Part shown: in pieces, positions 28,246 through 36,250 of the stretch
Layout of the letters: each line of letters starts with the position of its first letter
Position numbering within the stretch: position 1 is the stretch's first letter
Assembly: GCA_034928145.1 (NCBI GenBank)
Contig: JAYFPE010000045.1
Span: 1 to 51,390 of the forward strand
Direction: 5' to 3'
Length of the DNA stretch: 51,390 nt
Source of the DNA: Pelethousia sp034928145
GTDB taxonomy: Bacteria; Bacillota; Clostridia; Christensenellales; CAG-138
Notes under the pieces: model-generated
What the model was told of the DNA's origin: nothing
What the model saw: the letters and a program-made list of their open reading frames with translations, nothing else
Database searches by the model: none
Translations under genes and position numbers: made by a program

Positions 28246-28778
28246 GCGCCGTATTGGATGACCCTGGTTTTTTCCAGCGCCAGCATCAGGATTGGAACGA
28301 GGATGAGTTGAATCAGGATGCCGGGCAAAGAGGTTACAAAATAGCCGGCCAGGAACATCTGGAAGGTAAAATCGCCGGCCCGGAAGAAGAGCCCGTTCAT
28401 CAGCCCGGCAAAGAGGCGGCCCAGCAGCATGGCCGGGACGAGGGCCAGGTAAATATCCGCCAGTCGCTTGCCGGTTTGGACTTTGAAGAAGAGCAGGCCG
28501 CCGACCAGGCCGTAAACCGCCAGCTCACAGATCATGCCGGGCAGAAGCATGGCCGGGGGCATGGCCGTGAGGGCGGAGGAAAGAGCCGGGGTGAGCAGGC
28601 CGCAGAGCAGGCCGTATTTCCAGCCGCAGATCAGCCCACAGGCCAGCACGGGCAGGTGCATGGGCGAAAAGACAGTGCCAAAGTTAGGGATAGCGTGAAA
28701 CAGTTGGGGTAAAAGCACACCGAGCGCCACGAAGAGGGCCGCACTCGTCAGGCGGCGGGTGGGGGTGGAATTGAGCAT
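28242..28778 (-). CDS. ECF transporter S component
   Basis: This 178-residue protein with five or six membrane segments resembles vitamin-binding S components of energy-coupling factor transporters. It has the small N-terminal cytoplasmic stretch, a glycine-rich SPMHLPVLACGLICGWKYGL region and MLLPGMICELAVYGLVGGLL. The ATG at 28778 follows GACGAGG; the open frame further upstream is not coding. It would use the shared EcfA1A2T module encoded 1.1 kb away on the other strand. The substrate cannot be told from sequence by eye. The promoter lies in a 40-bp palindrome. Confidence 0.8.
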   Translation of the reverse strand: MLNSTPTRRLTSAALFVALGVLLPQLFHAIPNFGTVFSPMHLPVLACGLICGWKYGLLCGLLTPALSSALTAMPPAMLLPGMICELAVYGLVGGLLFFKVQTGKRLADIYLALVPAMLLGRLFAGLMNGLFFRAGDFTFQMFLAGYFVTSLPGILIQLILVPILMLALEKTRVIQYGA

Positions 28779-28784
28779 AATAAA

Positions 28785-28824
28785 CCTCGTCTTCTTTGAT
28801 GCAATGGCATCATTATAGACGAGG
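28785..28824. promoter_or_regulatory. 40-bp imperfect palindrome over the S-component promoter
   Basis: CCTCGTCT (28785-28792) and AGACGAGG (28817-28824) are arms of the same palindrome whose inner arms are GATGC (28798-28802) and GCATC (28807-28811); both share the centre 28804.5. It covers the -10 box and the start region of the S-component promoter, as expected for an operator. Confidence 0.7.
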
Positions 28825-28840
28825 CGGTCAAGCGGCACAA
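28812..28840 (-). promoter_or_regulatory. Promoter of the S component-methyltransferase pair
   Basis: On the minus strand TTGTGC (28835-28840), 17 bases, TATAAT (28812-28817). Confidence 0.75.
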
Positions 28841-28861
28841 GCCGGGGAGGGGGATATGAAA

Positions 28862-29188
28862 TCAACGCAAATAACGCTCCAGGGCGCGGCTCAGGTCTTC
28901 GATGGCCTGCGTATCGCCTTGGGCCACAGCCTCCACCATGCAATGCTCCATGTGGCTTTTGAGGATCTGCACGCCGGCGTTGTTGAGGGCGGAGCGCACG
29001 GCGGAAAGCTGGGTAAGGACCTCGGCGCAGTCGCGCCCATCCAGCACCATCTGCCGCACGCACTCCAAATGGCCGATGGCCCGGGCCAGTCGGTTGGCTA
29101 TGGCCTTGACCTCCTCGGGATCGTGCGTATGGCTGTGATTATGGGTGTGGGCTTGCTCGTGCGTGTGGTCATGGGGGTGATCGTGCAT
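28862..29188 (-). CDS. CsoR/FrmR-family metal-sensing repressor
   Basis: This small helical DNA-binding family derepresses metal-efflux genes when metal is bound. The ATG at 29188 follows GGAGGCGCCT and gives 108 residues. Cys54, His79 and Cys83 match the Cu(I) ligands of CsoR (Cys, His 25 later, Cys 4 later). The N-terminus is a His-rich tail with ten histidines in the first 22 residues, more typical of nickel- or cobalt-binding relatives, and Cys43 is extra. No copper ATPase or other efflux gene is adjacent, so its target is not evident. Confidence 0.85.
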   Translation of the reverse strand: MHDHPHDHTHEQAHTHNHSHTHDPEEVKAIANRLARAIGHLECVRQMVLDGRDCAEVLTQLSAVRSALNNAGVQILKSHMEHCMVEAVAQGDTQAIEDLSRALERYLR

Positions 29189-29239
29189 AGGCGCCTCCGG
29201 GTGAGAGATTCTAGTTTTTACCATAGCGCATGCGGGCTA

Positions 29240-29275
29240 AAAAGGCAAGAGCGGCGCATAGGTTGTGCCGCTCTT
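29240..29275 (-). terminator. Terminator of the zinc-ribbon gene
   Basis: AAGAGCGGC (29247-29255) pairs with GCCGCTCTT (29267-29275); on the minus strand it is followed by GCCTTTTTAG. It separates the 29286 gene from the CsoR gene. Confidence 0.85.
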
Positions 29276-29285
29276 AAAAAGGCTG

Positions 29286-29720
29286 TTAATAGAAGATCGC
29301 GTCCGTGAAGCTGGAGAGCCCGGCGGCGATGGCGCTGGCCATGCCCACGCCGATCAGCGTGCCGACGATGGCAAGGGCCACGCCGATGCCCGCCCAGATA
29401 AGGCGGGAGCGCGCCCAGTTGCGTTTGTTTTCGTTGGTATCGCCACCAAAGCCCCACACGCAGAACATCACCAGATTGACGATGGGGATGCGAGCAATCA
29501 GCTCCATGAGCGTAAATTCGCCGGTGCCGATCACGGCGCTGTTGGAATTACCCGCGATGGGCGCGGGCGCGGCGTTGGTATAGGCCGGGCCGTTTTGCTG
29601 GGGCGGCGCTTCGCCAAAAGCGCTGCCGCTGTTTTGAGCGGCCTCGGGCATTTTGGCGCCGCAATGGATGCAGAACACCGTGCCGGGGCTGTTATCCTTG
29701 CCGCAATTGGAGCAGAGCAT
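29286..29720 (-). CDS. Zinc-ribbon membrane protein
   Basis: The 144-residue product begins with a zinc ribbon (Cys3, Cys6, Cys17, Cys20), continues with a Pro/Gln/Asn-rich linker (about 25-65) and ends with two hydrophobic segments (about 70-92 and 107-132). Such zinc-ribbon plus membrane proteins are widespread in Clostridia without a known function. AAGGAGGTATCCCT gives a strong ribosome binding site. It is divergent from ecfA1. Confidence 0.75.
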   Translation of the reverse strand: MLCSNCGKDNSPGTVFCIHCGAKMPEAAQNSGSAFGEAPPQQNGPAYTNAAPAPIAGNSNSAVIGTGEFTLMELIARIPIVNLVMFCVWGFGGDTNENKRNWARSRLIWAGIGVALAIVGTLIGVGMASAIAAGLSSFTDAIFY

Positions 29721-29752
29721 AGGGATACCTCCTTAAAATCGCATATATCCGC

Positions 29753-29761
29753 ATTATAACA
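29753..29761 (-). promoter_or_regulatory. Extended -10 promoter of the zinc-ribbon gene
   Basis: On the minus strand TGT-TATAAT (TATAAT at 29753-29758) lies 33 bases upstream of the start. The -35 is poor. Confidence 0.45.
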
Positions 29762-29769
29762 TAAGCGGA

Positions 29770-29798
29770 TTGTAATAAAAACAGGGGTGGGGTATAAT
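29770..29798 (+). promoter_or_regulatory. Promoter of the ecf operon
   Basis: TTGTAA (29770-29775), 17 bases, TATAAT (29793-29798). Downstream, CCCGCC (29817-29822) and GGCGGG (29829-29834) form a hairpin abutting the ribosome binding site GGGGAGGA, which could modulate ecfA1 translation. Confidence 0.75.
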
Positions 29799-29846
29799 GA
29801 ATTGTTAACTTTATGGCCCGCCGAGGTTGGCGGGGGAGGATACTTT

Positions 29847-30659
29847 ATGATCGCGCTGGACCATGTGACCTACCGCTATGATGCACAAAACGCCGCCCTG
29901 CGGGATATTTCCCTATCCATTGCCGAGGGGGAGTTGTTGGCGGTGGTGGGCCACAACGGCAGCGGCAAAAGCACCCTGGCCAAGCATCTTAACGCCCTTT
30001 TGCTGCCGGATGAAGGCTGCGTCACCGTGAACGGCCTCGATACCCGAGAGGAGGCCAACACCCTGGCCATCCGCCAGCAGGTCGGCATGGTTTTTCAAAA
30101 CCCGGACAACCAGCTGGTGACCACCGTAGTGGAAGAGGATGTGGCCTTTGGCCCGGAAAATCTGGGCATGGAGAGCGGCGAGATTCGCCGCCGGGTGGAT
30201 GAGGCCCTGCGTGCCGTTGGCATGGCGGATTTTGCCAAACGCGCGCCGCACATGCTCTCCGGTGGGCAAAAGCAGCGCATCGCCATCGCCGGCATGCTGG
30301 CCATGGGACCCAAGGTGCTGGTGCTGGATGAAGCCACCGCTATGCTGGATCCAAAGGGCAGGCGGGATGTGCTCGCCATTGTGGATTCGCTGCATAGGCA
30401 GGGGATAACCGTAGTGATGATCACGCAGTATATGGAAGAAGCGGCCCTTTGCGACCGGGTAGCCGTGCTGGCGGGCGGCAGCCTTATTTTGGAAGGTACG
30501 CCCCGCGAGGTATTCGCCCGAGCGGATATCCTAAAGTCCAACAGGCTGGATTTGCCCCCGGTGGTAAAAATGCGCAATCTCCTGGCGCAGGGCGGCATGG
30601 ACTTGCCCTTGTGCCTCAAAATAGAAGAACTGGCGGATACGATATGCCAATACAGCTAG
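29847..30659 (+). CDS. ecfA1: ECF transporter ATPase A1
   Basis: EcfA1 and EcfA2 energise ECF vitamin/metal importers. The ATG at 29847 follows GGGGGAGGA and gives 270 residues. Walker A GHNGSGKST is at 35-43, the Q-loop in VFQNPDNQLV, the signature LSGGQKQR and Walker B VLVLDEATAMLDP. It overlaps ecfA2 by 16 bases. Confidence 0.95.
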   Translation: MIALDHVTYRYDAQNAALRDISLSIAEGELLAVVGHNGSGKSTLAKHLNALLLPDEGCVTVNGLDTREEANTLAIRQQVGMVFQNPDNQLVTTVVEEDVAFGPENLGMESGEIRRRVDEALRAVGMADFAKRAPHMLSGGQKQRIAIAGMLAMGPKVLVLDEATAMLDPKGRRDVLAIVDSLHRQGITVVMITQYMEEAALCDRVAVLAGGSLILEGTPREVFARADILKSNRLDLPPVVKMRNLLAQGGMDLPLCLKIEELADTICQYS

Positions 30660-31495
30660 AGCAACTTTCTTATGTATATATGCAGGGCAGCGCCCTGGCC
30701 CAGCGGGCCGTGGAGAATATCAGCCTCACCATCGAGGCTGGCGAGTTTCTGGGATTGATCGGCCATACAGGCAGCGGCAAGAGTACGTTGGTGCAGTTGA
30801 TAGGCGGGCTTTTGCAGCCCGCGGCGGGCCGCGTGCTGGTGGATGGCCTGGATATGGCGGATAAAAAGCAGCGCACGCAAGCCCGGCGGAGCGTGGGGCT
30901 GGTGTTCCAATATCCGGAATACCAGCTTTTCGAGGAGACCGTGGCCAAGGATGTGGCCTATGGCCCCCGCAACCTGGGCTTCGCGGAACAGGAGATCGAG
31001 GCGGCCGTACATGAGGCGCTGGAATTGGTGGGCCTCCCTTATAAAGAATTCGCTTCCAAATCCCCCTTTGAGCTGAGCGGCGGCGAAAAGCGCCGGGCCG
31101 CGCTGGCCGGAGTCATCGCCATGCGGCCCAAGTACCTGGTACTGGACGAGCCCATGGCCGGGCTGGATCCGGCGGGCCGCTCGGATATCCTCTATACCAT
31201 CAATAATTTGCGCGGCGAGATCGGCTGTGCTGTGGTGATGGTTTCCCACTCGATGGAGGATGTGGCCCGTTGCGCCGGGCGTATCGCCGTTTTAAACCAG
31301 GGCAGGCTGGTGCGCATCGGCTCGCCCGAAGAAGTTTTTGCGCAAGAGGAGGAACTGTGCGCCATCGGCCTTGATCTGCCCGCCCCCTGCAAACTGGCTG
31401 CGGCCCTGCGCGCGCGGGGGTTGGAAATACCCCCGCTATACGAAATGGAAGCCCTGGCCGCCTTCCTGCTGGAAAGGAGGGGTTGCCATGTTTAA
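30644..31495 (+). CDS. ecfA2: ECF transporter ATPase A2
   Basis: This is the second ATPase of the ECF module, 283 residues. Walker A GHTGSGKST is at 40-48, Q-loop VFQYPEYQLF, signature LSGGEKRRAAL, Walker B YLVLDEPMAGLDP. The ATG at 30644 lies inside ecfA1; the upstream frame is not EcfA-like. It overlaps ecfT by eight bases behind AAAGGAGGGG. Confidence 0.95.
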   Translation: MPIQLEQLSYVYMQGSALAQRAVENISLTIEAGEFLGLIGHTGSGKSTLVQLIGGLLQPAAGRVLVDGLDMADKKQRTQARRSVGLVFQYPEYQLFEETVAKDVAYGPRNLGFAEQEIEAAVHEALELVGLPYKEFASKSPFELSGGEKRRAALAGVIAMRPKYLVLDEPMAGLDPAGRSDILYTINNLRGEIGCAVVMVSHSMEDVARCAGRIAVLNQGRLVRIGSPEEVFAQEEELCAIGLDLPAPCKLAAALRARGLEIPPLYEMEALAAFLLERRGCHV

Positions 31496-32291
31496 GGATA
31501 TCACGCTAGGGCAGTATTTCCCAGGCAATTCCCCCGTGCATCGCCTGGACCCGCGAACCAAGCTTCTGCTGATGATCGCCTACCTGGTGGCGGTATTTTT
31601 GGTCAAGGATATATGGCTGTTTGTGCCTGTTGCAGCCTTTAGCGTGGGGGCTACGCTGCTCTCGCGCATACCGCTTAGCTACCTTTGGCGCTCCCTCAAG
31701 CCGCTTAAGTGGATCCTGGTATTCATGTTCGTGCTAAACCTTTTGATGATCCGCACGGGTGAGCAACTATGGGATTGGTGGGTTATCCACATCACCACAG
31801 GGGGCGTTTGGCAAGCCTGCTTCATTGCGCTAAGGTTGGTGCTGCTGGTGGCGGGAACCTCGCTGATGACCCTTACTACCACGCCCATCGCCCTTACGGA
31901 TGGATTAGAGCGGCTGCTGCTGCCCTTTTCCGCCCTCAAATTCCCGGCGCACGAGCTGGCCATGATGATGACCATTGCCCTGCGCTTTATCCCCACGCTG
32001 CTGGAGGAAGCGGATAAGATCATGAAAGCCCAGCTTGCACGCGGGGCGGATCTGGAATCCGGCAACATCCTGCAGCGGGCTAAGGCCATGGTGCCCATTC
32101 TGGTGCCGCTGTTCGTGAGCGCCTTCCGCAGGGCGGACGAGCTGGCCATGGCCATGGAAAGCCGCTGTTACCACGGCGGCGAGGGCCGCACCCGCATGCA
32201 TGTGCTTAAATTTGCCCCCGCAGATGCTTGCGCCGCCGTCCTTACCCTGGGCCTTATCGCCCTGGTCGTGGCCGCGCAGGCCTTACGTTGA
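31488..32291 (+). CDS. ecfT: ECF transporter transmembrane subunit T
   Basis: EcfT couples the two ATPases to an exchangeable S component. It is 267 residues with several membrane segments; the coupling helices carry the motif AQLARGADL and the second, less standard AMESRCYHGG in place of the usual Ala-Arg-Gly. The ATG at 31488 follows GGAAAGGAGGGGTTGCC. The TGA overlaps the next gene by one base. Confidence 0.93.
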   Translation: MFKDITLGQYFPGNSPVHRLDPRTKLLLMIAYLVAVFLVKDIWLFVPVAAFSVGATLLSRIPLSYLWRSLKPLKWILVFMFVLNLLMIRTGEQLWDWWVIHITTGGVWQACFIALRLVLLVAGTSLMTLTTTPIALTDGLERLLLPFSALKFPAHELAMMMTIALRFIPTLLEEADKIMKAQLARGADLESGNILQRAKAMVPILVPLFVSAFRRADELAMAMESRCYHGGEGRTRMHVLKFAPADACAAVLTLGLIALVVAAQALR

Positions 32292-32719
32292 TGCTTATGG
32301 AAATGAAGGACAAACAGCGCAACATTCTATTGATCGCCAGCGCCGTTGTGCTGGCCCTGGCCCTGCTGCTGTGGCACGGCCTGCCTGCCGATCATCCTTA
32401 TGAGGGCGTGGCGGCCCTGCTGCGGGATGCGGGTTATACCGTGGAGGCGGATCAGCTTTACAACGCCGGCAGCTTTCCGGATCAATCCATTGCCGGCGCG
32501 CTCTCGGGCATAAGCTTGGATGAAGCCGTGGCCGCCAGCCGGGCAGGGGGGTTCCCCAGCCGGGTTGAGCAGGTGGGGGATGTGACCCTGCTGCTATGCG
32601 CGTTGGAAAACCAGGATGTGATTACGATATTTTTGTTAAATGGCGAGCCCGAGCTATGCTTTGTGCAGTCGCTGTCGGGCGGCGCGCTCAAAACGCTCGG
32701 CGCAGTGGAAACGTCATGA
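32291..32719 (+). CDS. Small membrane-anchored protein of unknown function
   Basis: This 142-residue protein has one N-terminal membrane segment (about 12-30) and an extracytoplasmic domain of about 110 residues. I do not recognise it. It starts at ATG 32291 sharing one base with the ecfT stop, and its stop overlaps truA by four bases, so it is firmly embedded in the ecfT-truA transcript, where most Bacillota have no gene. Confidence 0.7.
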   Translation: MLMEMKDKQRNILLIASAVVLALALLLWHGLPADHPYEGVAALLRDAGYTVEADQLYNAGSFPDQSIAGALSGISLDEAVAASRAGGFPSRVEQVGDVTLLLCALENQDVITIFLLNGEPELCFVQSLSGGALKTLGAVETS

Positions 32720-33501
32720 GCCGCATCCGCATGATCGTGCAATACGACGGCACGGCCTATGTGGGCTGGCAGACCCAGCCCAACGGCCTTTCCATACAGG
32801 AGAGGATAGAGGCGGAGCTGCAAAAAGTTACCGGCGAACAGGTCCGTCTGCATGCCTCCGGTCGTACGGACAGCGGCGTGCACGCCCGGGCACAGGCCGC
32901 GCACTTCGATACGGATAGCCGCGTGCCCCCGGATAAATTTGCCTACGCCCTCAACGCGGGCTTGCCGCCGGATATCCGCGTGGCCTACAGCGGTCCTGCC
33001 CCTGCGGATTTCCACGCCCGCTTCGACGTAGTGCGCAAGCATTACCGCTATGCTGTTTGGCACGCGCCGCATGGCAGCCCTTTTTTAAGGAATACCGCTC
33101 TGCATGTGCACCATCCGCTGGATTTTGCGGCCATGGAGGAAGCGGCGGCCCTCGTCGCCGGCGAGCACGACTTCAGCGCCTTCAAGGCCGCCGGCATAGA
33201 GATGAAATCTACCGTGCGCACGGTTTACGAATCCAAGTGGTTTATGGCTGAAGAACCGGGCCTCCTCTACTATCAGGTAGCGGGCAGCGGCTTCTTATAT
33301 AATATGGTTCGTATATTGGTCGGCACGATGCTCGAGATTGGCGGGGGGCGGCGCTGCGCGGCCGATATAACCCGCGCGCTTGAGAGCGGGCGGCGAGAGG
33401 ATGCCGGACCTACGGCCCCGGCCCACGGGCTGGCTCTTTGGCGGGTAGAATACCCCGCCTTTGATACCGAGGACTATATTCTGCCTGGCATGCGGGCGTG
33501 A
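32716..33501 (+). CDS. truA: tRNA pseudouridine(38-40) synthase TruA
   Basis: TruA modifies U38-U40 of the tRNA anticodon arm. The 261-residue protein starts at ATG 32716 (MSRIRMIVQYDGTAYVGWQT) with a four-base overlap to the preceding gene. The catalytic aspartate is Asp52 in ASGRTDSGVHA. Later motifs (FSAFKAAG, FLYNMVRILVGTMLEIG) are intact. Confidence 0.96.
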   Translation: MSRIRMIVQYDGTAYVGWQTQPNGLSIQERIEAELQKVTGEQVRLHASGRTDSGVHARAQAAHFDTDSRVPPDKFAYALNAGLPPDIRVAYSGPAPADFHARFDVVRKHYRYAVWHAPHGSPFLRNTALHVHHPLDFAAMEEAAALVAGEHDFSAFKAAGIEMKSTVRTVYESKWFMAEEPGLLYYQVAGSGFLYNMVRILVGTMLEIGGGRRCAADITRALESGRREDAGPTAPAHGLALWRVEYPAFDTEDYILPGMRA

Positions 33502-33512
33502 GAGGAGATATA

Positions 33513-34031
33513 ATGAACAAAAAGACCGATGAAAAGGTGCGTCTGATTGTACGCATCGCTACGCTATGCGCTCTGGTGAGCGTGGTGACCATCTCCATGG
33601 CAATTCCTATCCCCAACATGAGCGGCGCGTATGTGAACGTGGGGGACGCCATCGTCTACACCTGCGCCTACATGCTGGGCGGCGTGTGGGGCGCTTTGGC
33701 CGCGGGCATCGGCAGCGCGGCGGCGGATCTCATCTTGGGCAGCGCGCTCTACGCGCCGGCCACGCTGCTCATCAAGGGGCTGATGGCCTTTATCGCGGGC
33801 CGGTTGATAGCGCGGGGCAGCGGCTCCTTGAAGAGCCGGCTTTTGGCCCTGGCCATAGGCGGCGCGGTAATGCCGCTCGGCTATTTCCTCTATGAAAGCA
33901 TCCTCTATGGCCCGGCTCCGGCGGCTGCGGGCCTGCCCTTCAATCTGATCCAGTATGTTGGCGGGGTGGCGCTGGGGCTGTTCCTGGTGCAGGCCGTCGA
34001 CCGCGTGCTGGGCCGCAAAGGGGAAGCTTAA
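33513..34031 (+). CDS. ECF transporter S component (second)
   Basis: A 172-residue membrane protein with five or six segments, an AxxxA-rich first helix and the motif MSGAYVNVGDAIVYTCAYMLGG, typical of S components in the HmpT/COG4684-like group. The ATG at 33513 follows AGAGGAG. It lies in the same run as ecfA1A2T, so it probably belongs to that module. The substrate is not determined by what I can see. Confidence 0.8.
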   Translation: MNKKTDEKVRLIVRIATLCALVSVVTISMAIPIPNMSGAYVNVGDAIVYTCAYMLGGVWGALAAGIGSAAADLILGSALYAPATLLIKGLMAFIAGRLIARGSGSLKSRLLALAIGGAVMPLGYFLYESILYGPAPAAAGLPFNLIQYVGGVALGLFLVQAVDRVLGRKGEA

Positions 34032-35372
34032 ATGCAAGCGCTATCCTGGGCCCTGCTGGGGCTTTGCGCCCTGTGCACGGTTTTGCTGGTGTGGATCCTC
34101 GGCAAGGTGGCAGGGCTGTCGCGCGAGCTGGCTGCGCGGCGGGAAGATATAGACGAGCTTAGCCGGGAGCTGGCGGAAAGCCAGCGCGCCCTGCGAACGG
34201 AGATGGCGGATACCGTGCAGCGCAGCGTGCGTTCTCTGGGTGCCCTTTTGGCTGAGAACCAAACCGCCCAGGCCCGTGCGCAAACGGAAAAGCTGGCGGA
34301 TATCCAGCGCAGCCTCCTGGCGATGAGCGGTCAGATGGAGAACCGGCTGAAGACTAGCGCGCTGGAGAACGAGCAAAAGCTGGAGAACATCCGCGCCACC
34401 ATGGAGCAGCGCCTGGGCGCCTTGCAGGCGGATAACAACAAACGCCTGGACGAGATGCGCTTGGTGGTGGATGAAAAACTGCAAAAGACGCTGGATGAGC
34501 GCATGACCCAGTCCTTCAAGCTGGTGAACGAGCGCTTGGAGCAGGTCTATAAGGGCCTGGGCGAGATGCAGGGCCTGGCCGTGGGTGTGGGCGACCTCAA
34601 GAAGGTGCTCTCCAACGTAAAGACCAGAGGCATCCTGGGCGAGATCCAGCTCGAGGCTATCCTCACGGAAATCCTCACACCCGAACAATACGAAAAGAAT
34701 GCGCTCACCAGCCCCCGAGGCCGGGAGCGTGTGGAGTTTGCTATCCGCCTGCCCGGGGATGGCGAGGGGCACGTGTTGCTGCCCATCGATTCCAAGTTCC
34801 CCATGGATGCTTACGCCGAATTGATGGACGCCTATGACGGCGGCGATCCGGTCCGGGTCAAGGCCGGCCAGGAGACCCTAAAAGCCCGCATCCGCGGCTT
34901 TGCCAAGGATATCCGCGATAAATACATCGATCCGCCGCATACCACGGAGTTCGGCATCATGTTTTTGCCTACGGAGGGGCTTTATGCCGAGGCGGTACGC
35001 CTGGGCCTCATCGAGCGGCTGCAAGCGGAATACCGCGTAAACCTCGCCGGGCCCTCCACCATGGCAGCCCTGCTTAACAGCCTGCAAATGGGCTTCCGCT
35101 CGGTCGCCATTCAGCGCCGCAGCGGCGAGGTGTGGAAGGTGCTCAGCGCCGTAAAAACCGAGTTCGAAAGGTTCCACGAGGTGCTGACGCGCACGCAAAA
35201 GCAGCTTACCCGGGCCAACAACGAGTTGGATACGCTGATCGGCGTACGTACCCGGCGCATCCAATCCAGCCTCAAAAGCGTTACCGCCCTGCCCGCCTCG
35301 GATGTTCCCCTTTACCTGCCCGAGGAGGCGCCGGAGCTCACTGAAACAGACGATTATATCGAGGAGGAATGA
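34032..35372 (+). CDS. rmuC: RmuC family protein
   Basis: RmuC-type proteins limit inversions at short inverted repeats and carry a nuclease-like domain. The 446-residue product has one N-terminal membrane segment (about 1-22), a long coiled coil (about 30-190) and the RmuC domain with ILGEIQLEAILTEILTPEQY and the core PIDSKFPMDAY. The ATG directly follows the stop of the S-component gene. Confidence 0.92.
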   Translation: MQALSWALLGLCALCTVLLVWILGKVAGLSRELAARREDIDELSRELAESQRALRTEMADTVQRSVRSLGALLAENQTAQARAQTEKLADIQRSLLAMSGQMENRLKTSALENEQKLENIRATMEQRLGALQADNNKRLDEMRLVVDEKLQKTLDERMTQSFKLVNERLEQVYKGLGEMQGLAVGVGDLKKVLSNVKTRGILGEIQLEAILTEILTPEQYEKNALTSPRGRERVEFAIRLPGDGEGHVLLPIDSKFPMDAYAELMDAYDGGDPVRVKAGQETLKARIRGFAKDIRDKYIDPPHTTEFGIMFLPTEGLYAEAVRLGLIERLQAEYRVNLAGPSTMAALLNSLQMGFRSVAIQRRSGEVWKVLSAVKTEFERFHEVLTRTQKQLTRANNELDTLIGVRTRRIQSSLKSVTALPASDVPLYLPEEAPELTETDDYIEEE

Positions 35373-35375
35373 ACC

Positions 35376-36083
35376 ATGGCTAACATCTCGACCCCGCACA
35401 TCCAAGCAGATCCCGCGGATTTCGCCCCCACCGTGCTCATGCCAGGGGATCCCCTGCGGGCCAAATTCATCGCAGAGACCTACCTCGAAAACGCAACGCT
35501 TGTCAACAACGTACGTGGCGTGCAGGGGCATACCGGCCTCTACAAGGGCAAGCGCGTATCCGTTATGGCCAGCGGCATGGGCATGCCCAGCATCGGCATC
35601 TATAGTTACGAGCTATTTAACAACTTCGGGGTGGAGAATATCATCCGCATTGGCTCGGCCGGAGCCATCAGCCCCGCGCTGAAGCTGCGCAGCATTGTGT
35701 TGGGGCAGGGGGCCTGCTACAACTCCGATTTTGCCGCGCAATACGATCTTATGGGCCACTTCGCGCCCATCGCCAGCTGGAACCTGCTCAAAAAGGCGGC
35801 GGATAAGGCGGAGGAAATGGGCCTTACAGCCTACATCGGCAATCTCCTTTCCAACGACCTCTTTTATGATGACGGGCTGCATACCATGGCCTGGCAGAAG
35901 ATGGGCGTGCTGGCGGTGGAAATGGAGGCCGCGGCCCTTTATATGAACGCCGCCCGCACGGGCAAGAACGCCCTGGCCATCTGTACCATTTCGGACAGCC
36001 TGGTCACAGGAGAAGCGTGCAGCGCGCAAGAACGCCAGGATACCTTTACACAAATGATGGAGTTAGCCCTCGAAATCGCATAA
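35376..36083 (+). CDS. deoD: Purine-nucleoside phosphorylase, DeoD type
   Basis: It cleaves purine (deoxy)nucleosides with phosphate to base and (deoxy)ribose-1-phosphate. The 235-residue hexameric-type enzyme has MPGDPLRAKFIAE (phosphate site), GSAGAI, the substrate motif VEMEAAALY and the catalytic aspartate in ISDSLVTGE. Starts three bases after rmuC, with GAGGAGG upstream. It fits the BMP nucleoside importer encoded 5 kb away. Confidence 0.95.
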   Translation: MANISTPHIQADPADFAPTVLMPGDPLRAKFIAETYLENATLVNNVRGVQGHTGLYKGKRVSVMASGMGMPSIGIYSYELFNNFGVENIIRIGSAGAISPALKLRSIVLGQGACYNSDFAAQYDLMGHFAPIASWNLLKKAADKAEEMGLTAYIGNLLSNDLFYDDGLHTMAWQKMGVLAVEMEAAALYMNAARTGKNALAICTISDSLVTGEACSAQERQDTFTQMMELALEIA

Positions 36084-36114
36084 AATAGAAATGGCAGCGA
36101 ACAAAACCGCTAAA

Positions 36115-36152
36115 AACAGCCCTATGCAGAAAATGCATGGGGCTGTTGTTTC
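36115..36152 (+). terminator. Terminator of the ecf-truA-rmuC-deoD operon
   Basis: AACAGCCCTATGCA pairs (one mismatch) with TGCATGGGGCTGTT around GAAAA, followed by GTTT. It lies 32 bases after deoD. Confidence 0.8.
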
Positions 36153-36250
36153 ATGGCATAACGGATTTAGATGGCGGCAGCGAAAAAATGGCGCCTTAGT
36201 TTATTCCCTTGCGGATCCTGATCCTGCGAGAAAGGGCCATAGCGCTCCAC

